64,000 nucleotides of DNA from Actinokineospora spheciospongiae (GTDB lineage: Bacteria > Actinomycetota > Actinomycetes > Mycobacteriales > Pseudonocardiaceae): the NCBI RefSeq assembly GCF_000564855.1, contig NZ_AYXG01000241.1:98028-162027 (forward strand). The letters run 5' to 3'. The notes beneath the pieces are model-generated. The model saw nothing but the letters and a program-made list of their open reading frames with translations, was not told where the DNA came from and did not search any database. The position numbers and the translations under genes were made by a program. Below, piece after piece: positions 1 to 8,661 of the stretch (position 1 is the first letter of the stretch; the number at the start of each line of letters is the position of its first letter).

Positions 1-189
1 TTGGAAAAGATGACGGTGAAAGGATTGAAGATGCTGCGAGTTGTACTCCCCGGGAAGGGTGGAGCGAGCAACTGCGACATCCCGGATGCTGACAATCCTG
101 GCTTCTATTGTCTTCAGCTTGGCGTTGTCGCTGATGCCCAGTTTATTGCGAAGGCAAGTGCCGTCGGCGTTCAAGTAAGGGTCGGTCAC
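1..189 (-). CDS. Fic family protein, N-terminal part only (cut by window edge)
   Basis: Reading the minus strand from a GTG at 189 gives 63 codons that stay open to base 1. The peptide begins VTDPYLNADGTCLRNKLGIS and ends with HLQSFHRHLFQ, which is the typical N-terminus of bacterial Fic proteins (NKLGI near residue 15, then HLQAIHRxLFxDxYxWAGE). Fic enzymes usually transfer AMP from ATP to target proteins. The catalytic HPFxxGNGR motif would lie off the window, so activity cannot be judged. The GTG overlaps the stop of the Panacea gene (GTGA, 186-189), so the two are translationally coupled, with antitoxin first and toxin second. AT-richer codons (AAT, AAA, ACA, ATA) contrast with the neighbours and suggest horizontal acquisition. 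Confidence 0.8.
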   Translation of the reverse strand, partial: MTDPYLNADGTCLRNKLGISDNAKLKTIEARIVSIRDVAVARSTLPGEYNSQHLQSFHRHLFQ

Positions 190-773
190 GAACGCAGAGC
201 TCGCTCGATCTCTTCGCGAACCGCCTGATCGGGGTCGACCATGGAGGTCGCCACCGATCGGAGGACGTCTTGCCAGTCTGAATCGAGATCCACACCCTCG
301 ATGGACGAATTGGCGGCTGCATGTGCCACGGCTGATTCGACGTCAGCGACCTGGCGAGAGTGGTAGTCGCGCATGAAACTTGTGGAAATTGTTGCTGAGC
401 TCTTCTCGCCGAGCGGGGTGAGCCCCCTGGCTATTTTCCATGGCTGTTCGATGTGGGTCATGTTCGACAAAGACTCGGCAGACATCTGTGCATACTTGTC
501 ATGGACCCAGTCCACTGTTTCACGCTCGGACTCTGTCAAGTTCTGCGCATCGCCGGGCCACCCGGAGACGGTGTACTGCTTTCGGTGCCTCTCGTACAGC
601 GCCCTGACCACAGGACCCTCGCGCCAGGCTTCGATCCGATCGTCGAACATGGTGGTGCGGGTTCGCACCAGATGCCACGCTTGGCAGTAGTAGACAAGTT
701 TCTGCATCTTCATGGCGGTCACGGTGCCGGTTTTCTTGAGGATGGCTGCCGCGAGGTCGTCCACGCTGGCCAT
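186..773 (-). CDS. Panacea-domain (DUF4065, SocA-like) putative antitoxin
   Basis: The 195-residue protein has the Panacea/DUF4065 pattern: an N-terminal helix leading into MKMQKLVYYCQAWHL (about residues 21-35), then EAWREGPVVRALYERH (about 48-63), and a helical C-terminus. Panacea proteins act as antitoxins that neutralise many unrelated toxins by direct binding; SocA is a relative. The start is ATG at 773, preceded on the minus strand by GGGGAGG seven bases upstream. The stop overlaps the GTG of the Fic gene. A palindrome and a TATACT box lie just upstream, consistent with autoregulation. The gene is lower in GC than its surroundings. Family assignment is firm; the antitoxin role and the pairing with Fic are inferred from arrangement. 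Confidence 0.85.
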   Translation of the reverse strand: MASVDDLAAAILKKTGTVTAMKMQKLVYYCQAWHLVRTRTTMFDDRIEAWREGPVVRALYERHRKQYTVSGWPGDAQNLTESERETVDWVHDKYAQMSAESLSNMTHIEQPWKIARGLTPLGEKSSATISTSFMRDYHSRQVADVESAVAHAAANSSIEGVDLDSDWQDVLRSVATSMVDPDQAVREEIERALRS

Positions 774-806
774 TTGGCAACCTCCCCAGTGATCTCGGCA
801 CTCACG

Positions 807-826
807 AGTATACCGACTTGTCGGTA
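807..826 (-). promoter_or_regulatory. Promoter -10 box and overlapping operator-like palindrome of the Panacea-Fic pair
   Basis: Bases 811-826 form a perfect palindrome, TACCGAC-TT-GTCGGTA. On the minus strand a good -10 hexamer TATACT (complement of 807-812) overlaps its edge, and the Panacea ATG is about 35 bases further on. No convincing -35 box is seen. A dyad covering the -10 box is the usual place for toxin-antitoxin autorepression; the binding protein is not known. Confidence 0.5.
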
Positions 827-883
827 CTGAACCGAGGATCTTCTCAGCCTTGAACCCGGTTGTGTTGCACGCCCTCCAAGAGC

Positions 884-2437
884 TCAGACCAGTTCAGGTT
901 CCCTGGTGGTCCGGGCGGGCAGGACCACCTTGTCCGGGGCGCCGTCGAGCACACCGCCAGCCGGGTCGTCGTCGCCCAGAGCGCGGACCAGGTCGCGGGT
1001 CGGGTGGTAGATCTCGTAGACGACCAGGGCGCACAGGGCGATCACCGCCAGGTCGCGCACCACCACCGTGCCCAGGAACCACTCCTCCGGCAGGCCCTTC
1101 TTCGAGTCGCCCATGAAGTAGAACATCCGGGGGGCCCAGACCAGGGCGTCGACGGTCATCCAGGCGAGCAGCAGCTTCCAGCGCGGTACGGCCAGCACCG
1201 CCAGCGGGATCAGCCACAGCGAGTACTGCGGGCTCCACACCTTGTTGGTCAGCAGGAACACCGCGACCACCAGGAACCCCAGTTGGGCGAACCGGGGCCG
1301 GGTCCGCGCGTGCAGGCCGATGAACGCGATGCCCGCGCAGCCGAGCAGGAACAGCAGGGCGCTGACCAGGTTCAGCCAGAACGGCGACTCGCCGAAGGGC
1401 AGGTTCGGGTCGAAGCCCGACCAGCCGGTGAACTTCATGATCACGTTGTAGATCGAGTCCGGGTCGGCGTCGCGGGTGGAGTTGAGGGTGAAGAACTGCC
1501 ACCAGCCCTCGCGGGTCGCCGCGGGCAGGAAGATCGGGGCGTTCACCGCCGCCCAGGTCAGGGCCGCGGCGGCGGTCGCCTGCCACCACGAGCGCATCTT
1601 CCCCGCCCGCAGGCACAGGATCAGCAGCGGGCCGAGCAGGAACAGCGGGTAGAGCTTCGCCGCCACGCCCAGGCCGAGCAGCACGCCCGCCAGCACGGGT
1701 TTCCTCCGCGCCCAGGCCAGCATCCCGGCGGCGGCGAACGCGGTGGCCAGGGTGTCGAAGTTGGTGAACGCGTGCACCAGGACCAGCGGCGACAGGGCGA
1801 TGAACGCCGCGTCCCACGGTCTGCGCTTGGCCGTGCGCAGCGTCGCCCAGATGGTGACCAGCCAGGCCAGGGCCAGCCAGAACGCGCTGATGTCGAAGTA
1901 GACGACCACCGGCAGCCCGCTCGGCAGCCACCCCTGCGCCGCGAGCTGCACCCACCCCTGGGCCATCTTGGCGTTCGCCCACTGGAACAGGCCGGTGAGC
2001 ACCGGGTACTCCATGTACCGCTTGGTCTCGTTCGGCTTGCCCTCGTGCTCGACCCAGCTCGTCAGGTACGGGAAGCCGCCGCGGTCGAGCCGCTCGGCGG
2101 AGTACAGCGGGACGACGTCGGAGTAGCACATCGCCACGTACGGGCGGTTCGAGCGCCAGTCCAGCGCCAGCCGCCCGTCGCCGGAGTCGTACTGCTGCAC
2201 GCACGCGGCCTTGCCGAACCAGGCCAGCGACAGCGCGACCACCGCCAGCAGCAGCGAGACCCGCAGCGGGGTCCAGAACCAGTGCCTGCCCACCACGGCG
2301 TGCTCCCCGAGCGGCCCGCCGACCGGCGTGCTCGCCGAGGCGGCCAGGGACTCCGTCCAGCTCGGCCGGACGCGCTCCTCGGGACCGAGGGTGGCGGTGT
2401 CGCCGACCCGCCCGTCCCCACTCGGTGACTCAGACAC
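884..2437 (-). CDS. GT87-family polyprenol-phosphate-mannose-type glycosyltransferase (Rv0051-like membrane protein)
   Basis: This 517-residue protein has a hydrophilic N-terminus (about 1-50) followed by some ten to twelve membrane segments. It carries the GT-C/DUF2029 hallmarks: a long first extracytoplasmic loop with [14 protein letters not shown], the [13 protein letters not shown] motif, and [19 protein letters not shown]. Relatives transfer mannose or arabinose from lipid-linked donors during envelope glycan synthesis outside the membrane. It lies just downstream of ponA in the same orientation, as Rv0051 follows ponA1 (Rv0050) in Mycobacterium tuberculosis, which supports an envelope role. 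GTG start at 2437. A strong hairpin separates it from ponA, so it may have its own promoter in 2438-2490. The exact sugar and acceptor are unknown. Confidence 0.8.
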   Translation of the reverse strand: MSESPSGDGRVGDTATLGPEERVRPSWTESLAASASTPVGGPLGEHAVVGRHWFWTPLRVSLLLAVVALSLAWFGKAACVQQYDSGDGRLALDWRSNRPYVAMCYSDVVPLYSAERLDRGGFPYLTSWVEHEGKPNETKRYMEYPVLTGLFQWANAKMAQGWVQLAAQGWLPSGLPVVVYFDISAFWLALAWLVTIWATLRTAKRRPWDAAFIALSPLVLVHAFTNFDTLATAFAAAGMLAWARRKPVLAGVLLGLGVAAKLYPLFLLGPLLILCLRAGKMRSWWQATAAAALTWAAVNAPIFLPAATREGWWQFFTLNSTRDADPDSIYNVIMKFTGWSGFDPNLPFGESPFWLNLVSALLFLLGCAGIAFIGLHARTRPRFAQLGFLVVAVFLLTNKVWSPQYSLWLIPLAVLAVPRWKLLLAWMTVDALVWAPRMFYFMGDSKKGLPEEWFLGTVVVRDLAVIALCALVVYEIYHPTRDLVRALGDDDPAGGVLDGAPDKVVLPARTTREPELV

Positions 2438-2493
2438 GCGCGCGATGCTACGGGCAGCGGTGTGCGAACGGGGTCAGCCCGCGGTGAACACGC

Positions 2494-2526
2494 GGACGGC
2501 CCCCGGGGAATCCCCGGGGGCCGTCC
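2494..2526 (-). terminator. Rho-independent-like hairpin after ponA
   Basis: GGACGGCCCCCGGGGA (2494-2509) and its exact complement (2511-2526) lie four bases past the ponA stop. This is a very strong GC stem without a clear U-run, as is usual for actinobacterial terminators. Confidence 0.75.
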
Positions 2527-2530
2527 GTGG

Positions 2531-5500
2531 TCAACCGATCAGGCCGTCACCCGGCCCGCCACCTCCGCCGCCGCCACCGCCCGGCAGCGGGATGTCGGTG
2601 CCCCCGCCGCCCGGCCTGGTCCGGGTGGACCTGGTCGTGGTCGGCTCGTCGGTGTCCTCCGGGGGCGTCGTGGTCGTCTCCGGGACCGACGGCGCGGTGG
2701 TGGTCGTCGGCGTGTTGTCGGCCGGTTCCTCGCGGGGCTTGGTCTGGGCGGGCCTGTTGTCGTTGTCGCTCTGCCTGGACTCCGTCTTGCCGATCGGCAC
2801 GTACTTGCCGAACGTGGCCTTGGGCAGGTTCTGGTGGTAGGAGTCCATGAACGCCTTCCAGATCTTGCCCGGCAACCCGCTGCCGTAGATCTTGCCGCCC
2901 TCCGCGTCGTGCAGGATGCGGCTGGTCGGCTTGTTCGTCTCGTCGCCGCTCATGGACACCGCGGTCGAGAGCTGCGGGGTGTACCCGACCATCCACGCCT
3001 TGGCGTTGTCCGGTGTGTCCGCGCCGGACGCGTCGACGTACTGGTGCGTCCCGGTCTTGCCCGCGCACTGCCTGCCGCCCGCGCAGCCGATCTTCGAGTA
3101 CTCGGGGATCGGCAGCAGCGCCTCGGTGACGTTGCGGGCGATCTGCTGGTTGCGGGTGGCGTCCTCGGCGTCGAACGCGGGCTTCTCGGCCAGCTCCGGC
3201 CGGGCCGCCGCGTCGAAGACGACGCCGCCGTCCGGGTAGGTGACCTTCTGCACCAGGTGCGGCTTGCGGTAGGTGCCGTTGGCCGCGAAGGTCGCGTACG
3301 CCGAGGCCATGTCCACGGTGGTGACCAGGGTGGAGCCACCGCCGATGGCGATGTTGATGTCGCCTGCGGCGGCCTCCAGCGGGGACTGGATGCCCGCCTG
3401 CTTGGCCGCCTCGGCCACGCCCGCGGGCTTGACGTCGTTATAGACCATGTCGCTGAACACCACGTTCAGCGACTCCTTCATCGCCTCGGCCACCGTGCAG
3501 GACTTGCCGCACTTGGGCGTGGAGGCGTTGCGGACGATCTTCTTGTTCGAGCCGAACGCGCGCGGGGTGGTGTCGTACACCTCGCCGAGGCCCTTGCCCT
3601 GCTCCAGCAACCCGACCAGGTCGAACGGCTTGAACGCGGAGCCGGGCTCCTGCTTCGCCGCACCCGCGTAGTCCAGGTCGAGGCCCTTGGCGCGGCCGTA
3701 GTAGGCCCGGATCGCGCCGGACGCGGGGTCGACCGCGACCAGGGCGGGGTGCAGGTTCGCGGGCTGGCCCGCCATCACGTCCGCGACGGCCTTCTCGGCC
3801 ATGGTCTGCGCGTTCTGGTCGATGGTCAGCGTGATGACGTAGCCGTTGCGCTTGATCTGCTCCTCGGTGATGCCGTAGGTGTCCAGCTCCTCGGTGACCA
3901 GGTCCGAGAAGCCCTGGCGCGGCCCGGGCAGCGCCGCGAGCTGGCCCTCGCTCGGCGGGATCGGCTCCGGGAACGGCTGGGCGGTCTTCTCCGCCGTGGT
4001 CATCCAGTTGTTGCTGATCATGCGGTTGGTGACGTAGTCCCAGCGCTGCTTCTGGTACTCCACCACCTTGCCCTTCGCGGGCGTCTGGATCATGCCCGCG
4101 AGCACCGCGGCCTGCGACTTGGTGACCTGGTTGACGTCGGTGATGCCGTAGTAGGCCTGCGCCGCCGCCGCGATCCCGTACGCGCCCCGACCGAAGTAGA
4201 TCGTGTTCAGGTACGCCGCGATGATGTCGTCTTTGCTGTAGGTCTCGTTCATCTTGTAGGACTTCACGACCTCGACCCACTTGCGGGTCAGCGTCGGGTC
4301 CTCGTTGCCGGAAGCCTTCTTGATGTACTGCTGGCTGATGGTGGAACCACCACCGCCGCCGCCGGTCGCCTGGTTCCACACCGCGCGCATGATGCCCATG
4401 AGGTCGAACCCGGAGTTCGTCTCGAACGTCTGGTCCTCGGCGGCGTACACGGCGTGCAGCAGGGTGTCGGGGATCTCCCCGGACTTGAGCATGATGCGGT
4501 TGCCGCCGGACTCGGCCAGCCGCGCCATCGGCGTGCCGTCGGCGTAGAGCATCGTGACGACCTTGTCCTGGGCCAGCGCGACGTCGTTGGGGTTGTCGAC
4601 GTCGACCATCTGGTAGGTGATGAAGAACGCCAGGACCGGGATCACGATGCCCAGGGCGGTCAGCACGTACAGGGTCCGCCGGACCCGCCGCCAGGTCTTC
4701 TTCTTGCGCATCTTCCGCTGCTCGTCGGTCAGCGGGCCGTCCTCGTCCTCGTCCGGCCCGTGGTCGTCGTCCGCGTACTGCCGCTCGGCGGAGAAGTCGT
4801 CGTCGAACTCGCGGTGCGTGATCAGCTCCGGCTCGGCCTTGGCCTGGCCGGGGGTCTTCTTCAGGAAGACGGTCGGGCCCTCGCCGGGGGCGGGCTTGCG
4901 GCCGGTGATGGCCGTGCCGGTGATCCCCGCCGCGCTCAGCGCGACCGTCGCGTCACCGAGCGGCGGACCTGCCGGGCCGGGTCCACCCGGCCCACCGGGC
5001 CGCCGCCCACCGGGACCACCCGGACCACCGGGACCACCCGGACCACCGGGACCACCGGGTCCGCGCCCCGGGCCGCCCGCCGGGACCGGACCGCCGTTGG
5101 GGCCGGTGCCACCGGGGCGCCCACCGGGCGCCGGGGCGCCACCGGGACCGCTACCCGGCCCACCTGGCCGCACCGGCCCGCCGTTGGCGAAGTCACCACC
5201 GCCACCGGGACCACCAGGGCCACCGGGGCCGCCCGGTCCACGGCCGCCCGCGCCGGGTCCGCCCGCCGGGCCACCGGGACCGCCTGCCTGACCACCGGGT
5301 CCACCGGGGCCGCCTGCCGCAGGGCCGGGCCTGCCGGGTCCGCCCGCGCGGCTCCCCTGGCCGGGGTCACCGGCACCGGGCCACGCGGGTCCGGCCTGCG
5401 GCCCACCCGCCCTGCCAGGGCCACCGGGACCGCCTGCCGGCCCTGGCCCGCCATGGGGACCAGGTCCGCCGTTGAGACCAGGGCCGCCGTTGGGACCGGG

Positions 5501-5995
5501 GCCGCCGTTGGGACCGGGGCCGCCGTTGGGACCGAGGCCACCATTCGCGCCAGGTCCACCGCTGGGACCGGGGCCACCGTTCGGGCCGGGAGCGCTGCCT
5601 GGGCCTGGGCCGCCGGGTCGGGCGGGTCCGCCGCGACCCTGACCGGCGGGGAAACCGCCGTTGGGGCCGGGGCCGCCGGGGCCGCCCGGCCTCCCCTCGG
5701 GGCCGCCCGGCCCGCCACCCGGTCTGCCCTCGGGACCGCCAGGTCCGCGTCCACCCATCCCGCCACCCATGTTCACATCACCATTCGAGCCAGGCCCGGT
5801 CGGGCCGCCGCGTCCACTGCCGTTGCCACCCCGGTCGCCCACCCGCTCCCGCGGTGCGGGTCGGTCTCCCCCGGGCTCGTCGTCGTCCCACAGCGGGCTG
5901 TGGAAGCCCGTCTGCTCCTCCTGCGGGGGTGCGGCGGGTTCGCCGGACGGCCACCCGGGGTCACCGGATCGCCGCTTGTCGCCGTGGTCGTTCAC
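2531..5995 (-). CDS. ponA: Bifunctional class A penicillin-binding protein (transglycosylase/transpeptidase)
   Basis: The 1154-residue protein polymerises and cross-links peptidoglycan outside the membrane. Order: a very long Gly/Pro/Asn-rich cytoplasmic tail (about 1-350), an acidic then Lys/Arg-rich stretch, one membrane helix (about 440-462), and a GT51 domain with EDQTFE near residue 518 and GGSTISQQ. The transpeptidase domain has the SxxK nucleophile in GSAFK (about 785), SLN as the SxN motif, and AGKTGT (about 980). A Thr/Pro then Gly-rich C-terminal tail ends in PGDGLIG. GTG start at 5995 with GGGAGG nine bases upstream. Usual PonA1 proteins are 680-820 residues; the excess is the N-terminal low-complexity tail. 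It follows a DUF5318 gene as in mycobacteria (Rv0049-Rv0050), which supports PonA1 orthology. Confidence 0.95.
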   Translation of the reverse strand: MNDHGDKRRSGDPGWPSGEPAAPPQEEQTGFHSPLWDDDEPGGDRPAPRERVGDRGGNGSGRGGPTGPGSNGDVNMGGGMGGRGPGGPEGRPGGGPGGPEGRPGGPGGPGPNGGFPAGQGRGGPARPGGPGPGSAPGPNGGPGPSGGPGANGGLGPNGGPGPNGGPGPNGGPGLNGGPGPHGGPGPAGGPGGPGRAGGPQAGPAWPGAGDPGQGSRAGGPGRPGPAAGGPGGPGGQAGGPGGPAGGPGAGGRGPGGPGGPGGPGGGGDFANGGPVRPGGPGSGPGGAPAPGGRPGGTGPNGGPVPAGGPGRGPGGPGGPGGPGGPGGPGGRRPGGPGGPGPAGPPLGDATVALSAAGITGTAITGRKPAPGEGPTVFLKKTPGQAKAEPELITHREFDDDFSAERQYADDDHGPDEDEDGPLTDEQRKMRKKKTWRRVRRTLYVLTALGIVIPVLAFFITYQMVDVDNPNDVALAQDKVVTMLYADGTPMARLAESGGNRIMLKSGEIPDTLLHAVYAAEDQTFETNSGFDLMGIMRAVWNQATGGGGGGSTISQQYIKKASGNEDPTLTRKWVEVVKSYKMNETYSKDDIIAAYLNTIYFGRGAYGIAAAAQAYYGITDVNQVTKSQAAVLAGMIQTPAKGKVVEYQKQRWDYVTNRMISNNWMTTAEKTAQPFPEPIPPSEGQLAALPGPRQGFSDLVTEELDTYGITEEQIKRNGYVITLTIDQNAQTMAEKAVADVMAGQPANLHPALVAVDPASGAIRAYYGRAKGLDLDYAGAAKQEPGSAFKPFDLVGLLEQGKGLGEVYDTTPRAFGSNKKIVRNASTPKCGKSCTVAEAMKESLNVVFSDMVYNDVKPAGVAEAAKQAGIQSPLEAAAGDINIAIGGGSTLVTTVDMASAYATFAANGTYRKPHLVQKVTYPDGGVVFDAAARPELAEKPAFDAEDATRNQQIARNVTEALLPIPEYSKIGCAGGRQCAGKTGTHQYVDASGADTPDNAKAWMVGYTPQLSTAVSMSGDETNKPTSRILHDAEGGKIYGSGLPGKIWKAFMDSYHQNLPKATFGKYVPIGKTESRQSDNDNRPAQTKPREEPADNTPTTTTAPSVPETTTTPPEDTDEPTTTRSTRTRPGGGGTDIPLPGGGGGGGGGPGDGLIG
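4955..5840. repeat. Low-complexity Gly/Pro-coding tract inside ponA
   Basis: Nearly 900 bases of degenerate short repeats built from ccaccggg- and ccgttggga-type units encode GPGG, GGPGPNGG and GRPGG runs in the cytoplasmic N-terminus of PonA. The block GPNGGP repeats about four times in tandem around 5470-5600. The reading frame stays open throughout, so this is a real coding repeat and probably a disordered region, and it is prone to length variation. Confidence 0.85.
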
Positions 5996-6080
5996 GAGAA
6001 AGGGCCTCCCAGACCGGCCGCACCCCGGGGTGCGCCGTTCGGTGGTCTTGCTGTGCTCGGTCGAGCGGAGAAAGCGCTGG

Positions 6081-6485
6081 TCACTCCGCCGCCGTCCTCC
6101 TGCGGGGCTTGGGCGTGCGAACGCCCCCCTTCCCCAGGACGTATGACTGGACCAAGTGGTTCCACGAACACGTCCGGCAGACCTCGACCGCGTGGACGGT
6201 GAACTCCTCGAACAGCCCCGCCATCCGCTCCAGCTCCTCGACCGCGCGGGCCGAGCCGGAGACGTGCTTCAACTCGTCGCCGTAGACCCAGCTGACCCGG
6301 GTCAGTTGCTCCTTGCGGCAGACCGGGCAGGTCACGTCGGTGGCCTGGCCGTGGAACTTCGCGGCGCGCAGCAGGTACGGGTTGGCGTCGCACACCTCGT
6401 TGGTGCCGACGCGACCCGAGTGGACCTCGGCGAGCAGCGACCTGCGCTGCAACGCGTAGTCGACCACCTGCCGCTGCGTTCGCAC
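6081..6485 (-). CDS. DUF5318 family zinc-ribbon-like protein (Rv0049-like)
   Basis: Starting at GTG 6485 gives 134 residues beginning VRTQRQVVDYALQRRSLLAE, which matches the N-terminus of the mycobacterial Rv0049 family; the frame upstream of it looks non-homologous. It contains two Cys pairs, CPVC and CRTC, spaced as in a zinc ribbon, the conserved VCDANPYLLRAAKFHG and SWNHLVQSYVLG blocks, and a basic tail. The function of this actinobacterial family is not known. It sits 85 bases upstream of ponA in the same orientation, as in mycobacteria, so the two are probably co-transcribed. An earlier in-frame ATG at 6557 exists but is less likely. Confidence 0.75.
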   Translation of the reverse strand: MRTQRQVVDYALQRRSLLAEVHSGRVGTNEVCDANPYLLRAAKFHGQATDVTCPVCRKEQLTRVSWVYGDELKHVSGSARAVEELERMAGLFEEFTVHAVEVCRTCSWNHLVQSYVLGKGGVRTPKPRRRTAAE

Positions 6486-6686
6486 GGGAACAGCGTACTT
6501 GCCGCTGATACCACGGCGATGGGCCGATCGGGCCAGCCGACGTGCACCGTGCGTCACGTTTGTGATCCGAACGGTTCCGGAACGCTTCCTGACCGGCCAC
6601 GACGCGCGGTCTCCCGGCTACCCGCCCCACCTGCGCAGTTCACGTGTCCATGGACACACGGTTCCGAGTTGTCCACCGAGCTGATG

Positions 6687-6703
6687 TATCGGCACGATAT
6701 AGT
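6687..6703 (+). promoter_or_regulatory. Possible -10 box and small palindrome before the PadR gene
   Basis: TATCG-GCA-CGATA (6687-6699) is a perfect five-base dyad overlapping TATAGT (6698-6703), a plausible -10 box 40 bases before the PadR start. PadR regulators commonly repress their own promoters. No convincing -35 box at the right spacing was found. Confidence 0.35.
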
Positions 6704-6742
6704 CATCCAGTAGGTCAGCGATCGGTGCGACGGGAGGTGTCC

Positions 6743-7294
6743 GTGCTCGAGTTCGCGATCCTCGGCCTCCTGCACGAGGCATCGATGCACGGGTACGAGC
6801 TGCGCAAGCGCTTGCACGACCTCCTCGGCACCCTCCGCGCGTACTCCTACGGCTCGCTGTACCCGACCCTGCGGCGGCTGCTGCGGGCCGGGCTCATCGC
6901 CGAGGAGGCCCCGGAGGCCGAACCGGCGAGGTCGTCGTGGGGCAGGCGCGGCAAGCGCGTGTACAAGCTGTCCGCCGATGGCAAGGAGCGGTTCGCCGAA
7001 CTCCTCGCCGACGCGGGCCCGCAGACCTGGGACGACGAGGGGTTCAACGTCCACATGGCGTTCTTCTCGCGGACCCCGGCCGAGGTGCGGATGCGCATCC
7101 TGGAGGGCAGGCGCAGGCGCGTCGAGGAGCGCAGGGAGGGCCTGCGCAGCTCGATGGCCAGGGCGGGTGAGCAGATCGACCGCTACACCCGGGAGCTGCA
7201 CCGGCTGGGACTGGAGACCAGCGAGCGCGAAGTGCGCTGGTTGAACGAGCTGATCGCGCACGAGCAGCGCGAGCAGCGCGGACCGACTGAGTGA
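6743..7294 (+). CDS. PadR-family transcriptional regulator (Rv0047c-like)
   Basis: The 183-residue protein begins VLEFAILGLLHEASMHGYELRK, the standard PadR winged-helix opening. It continues with YGSLYPTLRRLLRAGLIAEE as the recognition and wing region, then a C-terminal helical dimerisation domain (about 115-183). The GTG at 6743 is preferred because GGGAGG lies five bases upstream and because residue 1 then matches the family. It is 74 bases upstream of ino1 in the same direction, the same pairing as Rv0047c/ino1 in Mycobacterium, so it may regulate inositol phosphate synthesis; that link is an inference. The effector is unknown. Confidence 0.85.
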   Translation: MLEFAILGLLHEASMHGYELRKRLHDLLGTLRAYSYGSLYPTLRRLLRAGLIAEEAPEAEPARSSWGRRGKRVYKLSADGKERFAELLADAGPQTWDDEGFNVHMAFFSRTPAEVRMRILEGRRRRVEERREGLRSSMARAGEQIDRYTRELHRLGLETSEREVRWLNELIAHEQREQRGPTE

Positions 7295-7368
7295 CCCCCG
7301 GCAGGCGTAGCGGCCTGTGACCGAGTCCCGCGTGCACTGCGCGGCTTGAATCGAGAAGGAGAACCGGC

Positions 7369-8460
7369 ATGGGCGAGAACCGCCAGAGCGTGCGGGTGGC
7401 CATCGTCGGCGTCGGCAACTGCGCCGCGTCGCTGGTGCAGGGCGTGCACTACTACCGCGACGCCGACCCGGCCACCCGCGTCCCCGGGCTGATGCACGTC
7501 CAGTTCGGGGACTACCACGTGCGCGACGTGGAGTTCGTCGCCGCGTTCGACGTGGACGCGAAGAAGGTCGGCAGCGACCTGTCCGAGGCGATCGGCGCCT
7601 CGGAGAACAACACGATCAAGATCTGCGACGTGCCGCCGCTGGGCGTGCCGGTGCAGCGCGGCCACACCTACGACGGCCTCGGCGAGTACTACCGCGAGAT
7701 GATCACCGAGTCGGACGACGCCCCGGTCGACGTCGTCGCCGCCCTCAGGGAGGCGGAGGTCGACGTCCTGGTGTCCTACCTGCCGGTGGGCTCCGAGGAG
7801 GCGGACCGCTTCTACGCGCAGTGCGCCATCGACGCGAAGGTGGCGTTCGTCAACGCCCTGCCGGTGTTCATCGCCTCGGACCCGGAGTGGGCGCAGAAGT
7901 TCACCGACGCCGGGGTCCCGATCGTCGGCGACGACATCAAGTCCCAGGTGGGCGCGACCATCACGCACCGGGTGATGGCGAAGCTGTTCGAGGACCGCGG
8001 GGTCGAGCTGCAGCGCACGTACCAGCTCAACTTCGGCGGCAACATGGACTTCATGAACATGCTGGAGCGCAAGCGCCTGCAGTCGAAGAAGATCTCCAAG
8101 ACGCAGTCGGTCACCTCGCAGATCCCGCACGAGATGGCCAGGGCGGACGTGCACATCGGCCCGTCGGACCACGTGCCGTGGCTCGACGACCGCAAGTGGG
8201 CCTACGTCCGGCTGGAGGGCCGCTCGTTCGGCGACACCCCGCTGAACCTGGAGTACAAGCTCGAGGTGTGGGACTCGCCGAACTCGGCGGGCGTGATCAT
8301 CGACGCGGTGCGCGCGGCCAAGATCGCCCTGGATCGGGGCGTCGGCGGCCCGATCCTGTCGGCGTCGAGCTACTTCATGAAGTCCCCGCCGGAGCAGTAC
8401 GCCGACGACGCGGCCCACCGCGCGGTGGAGGACTTCATCAAGGGCGTCATCGAGCGCTAG
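7369..8460 (+). CDS. ino1: Inositol-3-phosphate synthase
   Basis: This 363-residue NAD-dependent enzyme converts glucose 6-phosphate to 1D-myo-inositol 3-phosphate, the precursor of phosphatidylinositol, mannosides and mycothiol. It has the Rossmann motif [13 protein letters not shown] near residues 12-24, and the family blocks [29 protein letters not shown] and [14 protein letters not shown]. Length matches the actinobacterial short form. The ATG at 7369 has GAGAAGGAG upstream. It follows the PadR gene, probably in one operon, and is followed by a GC hairpin. Essential-type housekeeping gene; identification is secure. Confidence 0.95.
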   Translation: MGENRQSVRVAIVGVGNCAASLVQGVHYYRDADPATRVPGLMHVQFGDYHVRDVEFVAAFDVDAKKVGSDLSEAIGASENNTIKICDVPPLGVPVQRGHTYDGLGEYYREMITESDDAPVDVVAALREAEVDVLVSYLPVGSEEADRFYAQCAIDAKVAFVNALPVFIASDPEWAQKFTDAGVPIVGDDIKSQVGATITHRVMAKLFEDRGVELQRTYQLNFGGNMDFMNMLERKRLQSKKISKTQSVTSQIPHEMARADVHIGPSDHVPWLDDRKWAYVRLEGRSFGDTPLNLEYKLEVWDSPNSAGVIIDAVRAAKIALDRGVGGPILSASSYFMKSPPEQYADDAAHRAVEDFIKGVIER

Positions 8461-8470
8461 GACCGGACCG

Positions 8471-8505
8471 GGAGGCGGCGCGCGGGAACCCCGCTCGCCG
8501 CCTCC
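8471..8505 (+). terminator. Hairpin downstream of ino1
   Basis: GGAGGCGGCG (8471-8480) pairs with CGCCGCCTCC (8496-8505); the 15-base interior can form a further GCGGG/CCCGC stem. It lies 10 bases past the ino1 stop and has no U-run. Confidence 0.55.
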
Positions 8506-8546
8506 GGCGCGTCCGCGACCCGACCACCCGCCCGGATCGCCCGGGT

Positions 8547-8579
8547 GTTCGTCTGCCGTTCACCTCGATGTCCGTCCCC
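8547..8579 (+). promoter_or_regulatory. PHO-box-like triple 11-base direct repeat upstream of phoX
   Basis: Three consecutive 11-base units, GTTCGTCTGCC, GTTCACCTCGA and TGTCCGTCCCC, end about 80 bases before the phoX start. The middle unit carries the GTTCACC core of Streptomyces PhoP boxes and the spacing is the PhoP spacing. With an alkaline phosphatase downstream, PhoR-PhoP control under phosphate limitation is a reasonable inference; no promoter hexamers were assigned. Confidence 0.55.
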
Positions 8580-8661
8580 CCTGGTCTTGGACTCCTACGG
8601 TCACGCCGTTCCCCACCGCGACCCATGGCTTGTCCGTGTCCGGGCAGACCGAGGAGGCACC

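Noticed and set aside
453..830. Plus-strand frames over the Panacea gene
   Set aside because: They are antisense to a well-recognised DUF4065 gene and have no ribosome site or domain.
4955..5840. A minisatellite or CRISPR-like array
   Set aside because: The repeats are short, degenerate and in frame, encoding Gly/Pro/Asn; no spacers of constant size.
2462..6202. A 1246-codon open frame on the plus strand across ponA
   Set aside because: It is antisense to ponA, has Arg/Pro/Gly/Val-rich shadow composition and no recognisable domain, while the minus strand encodes a complete PBP.
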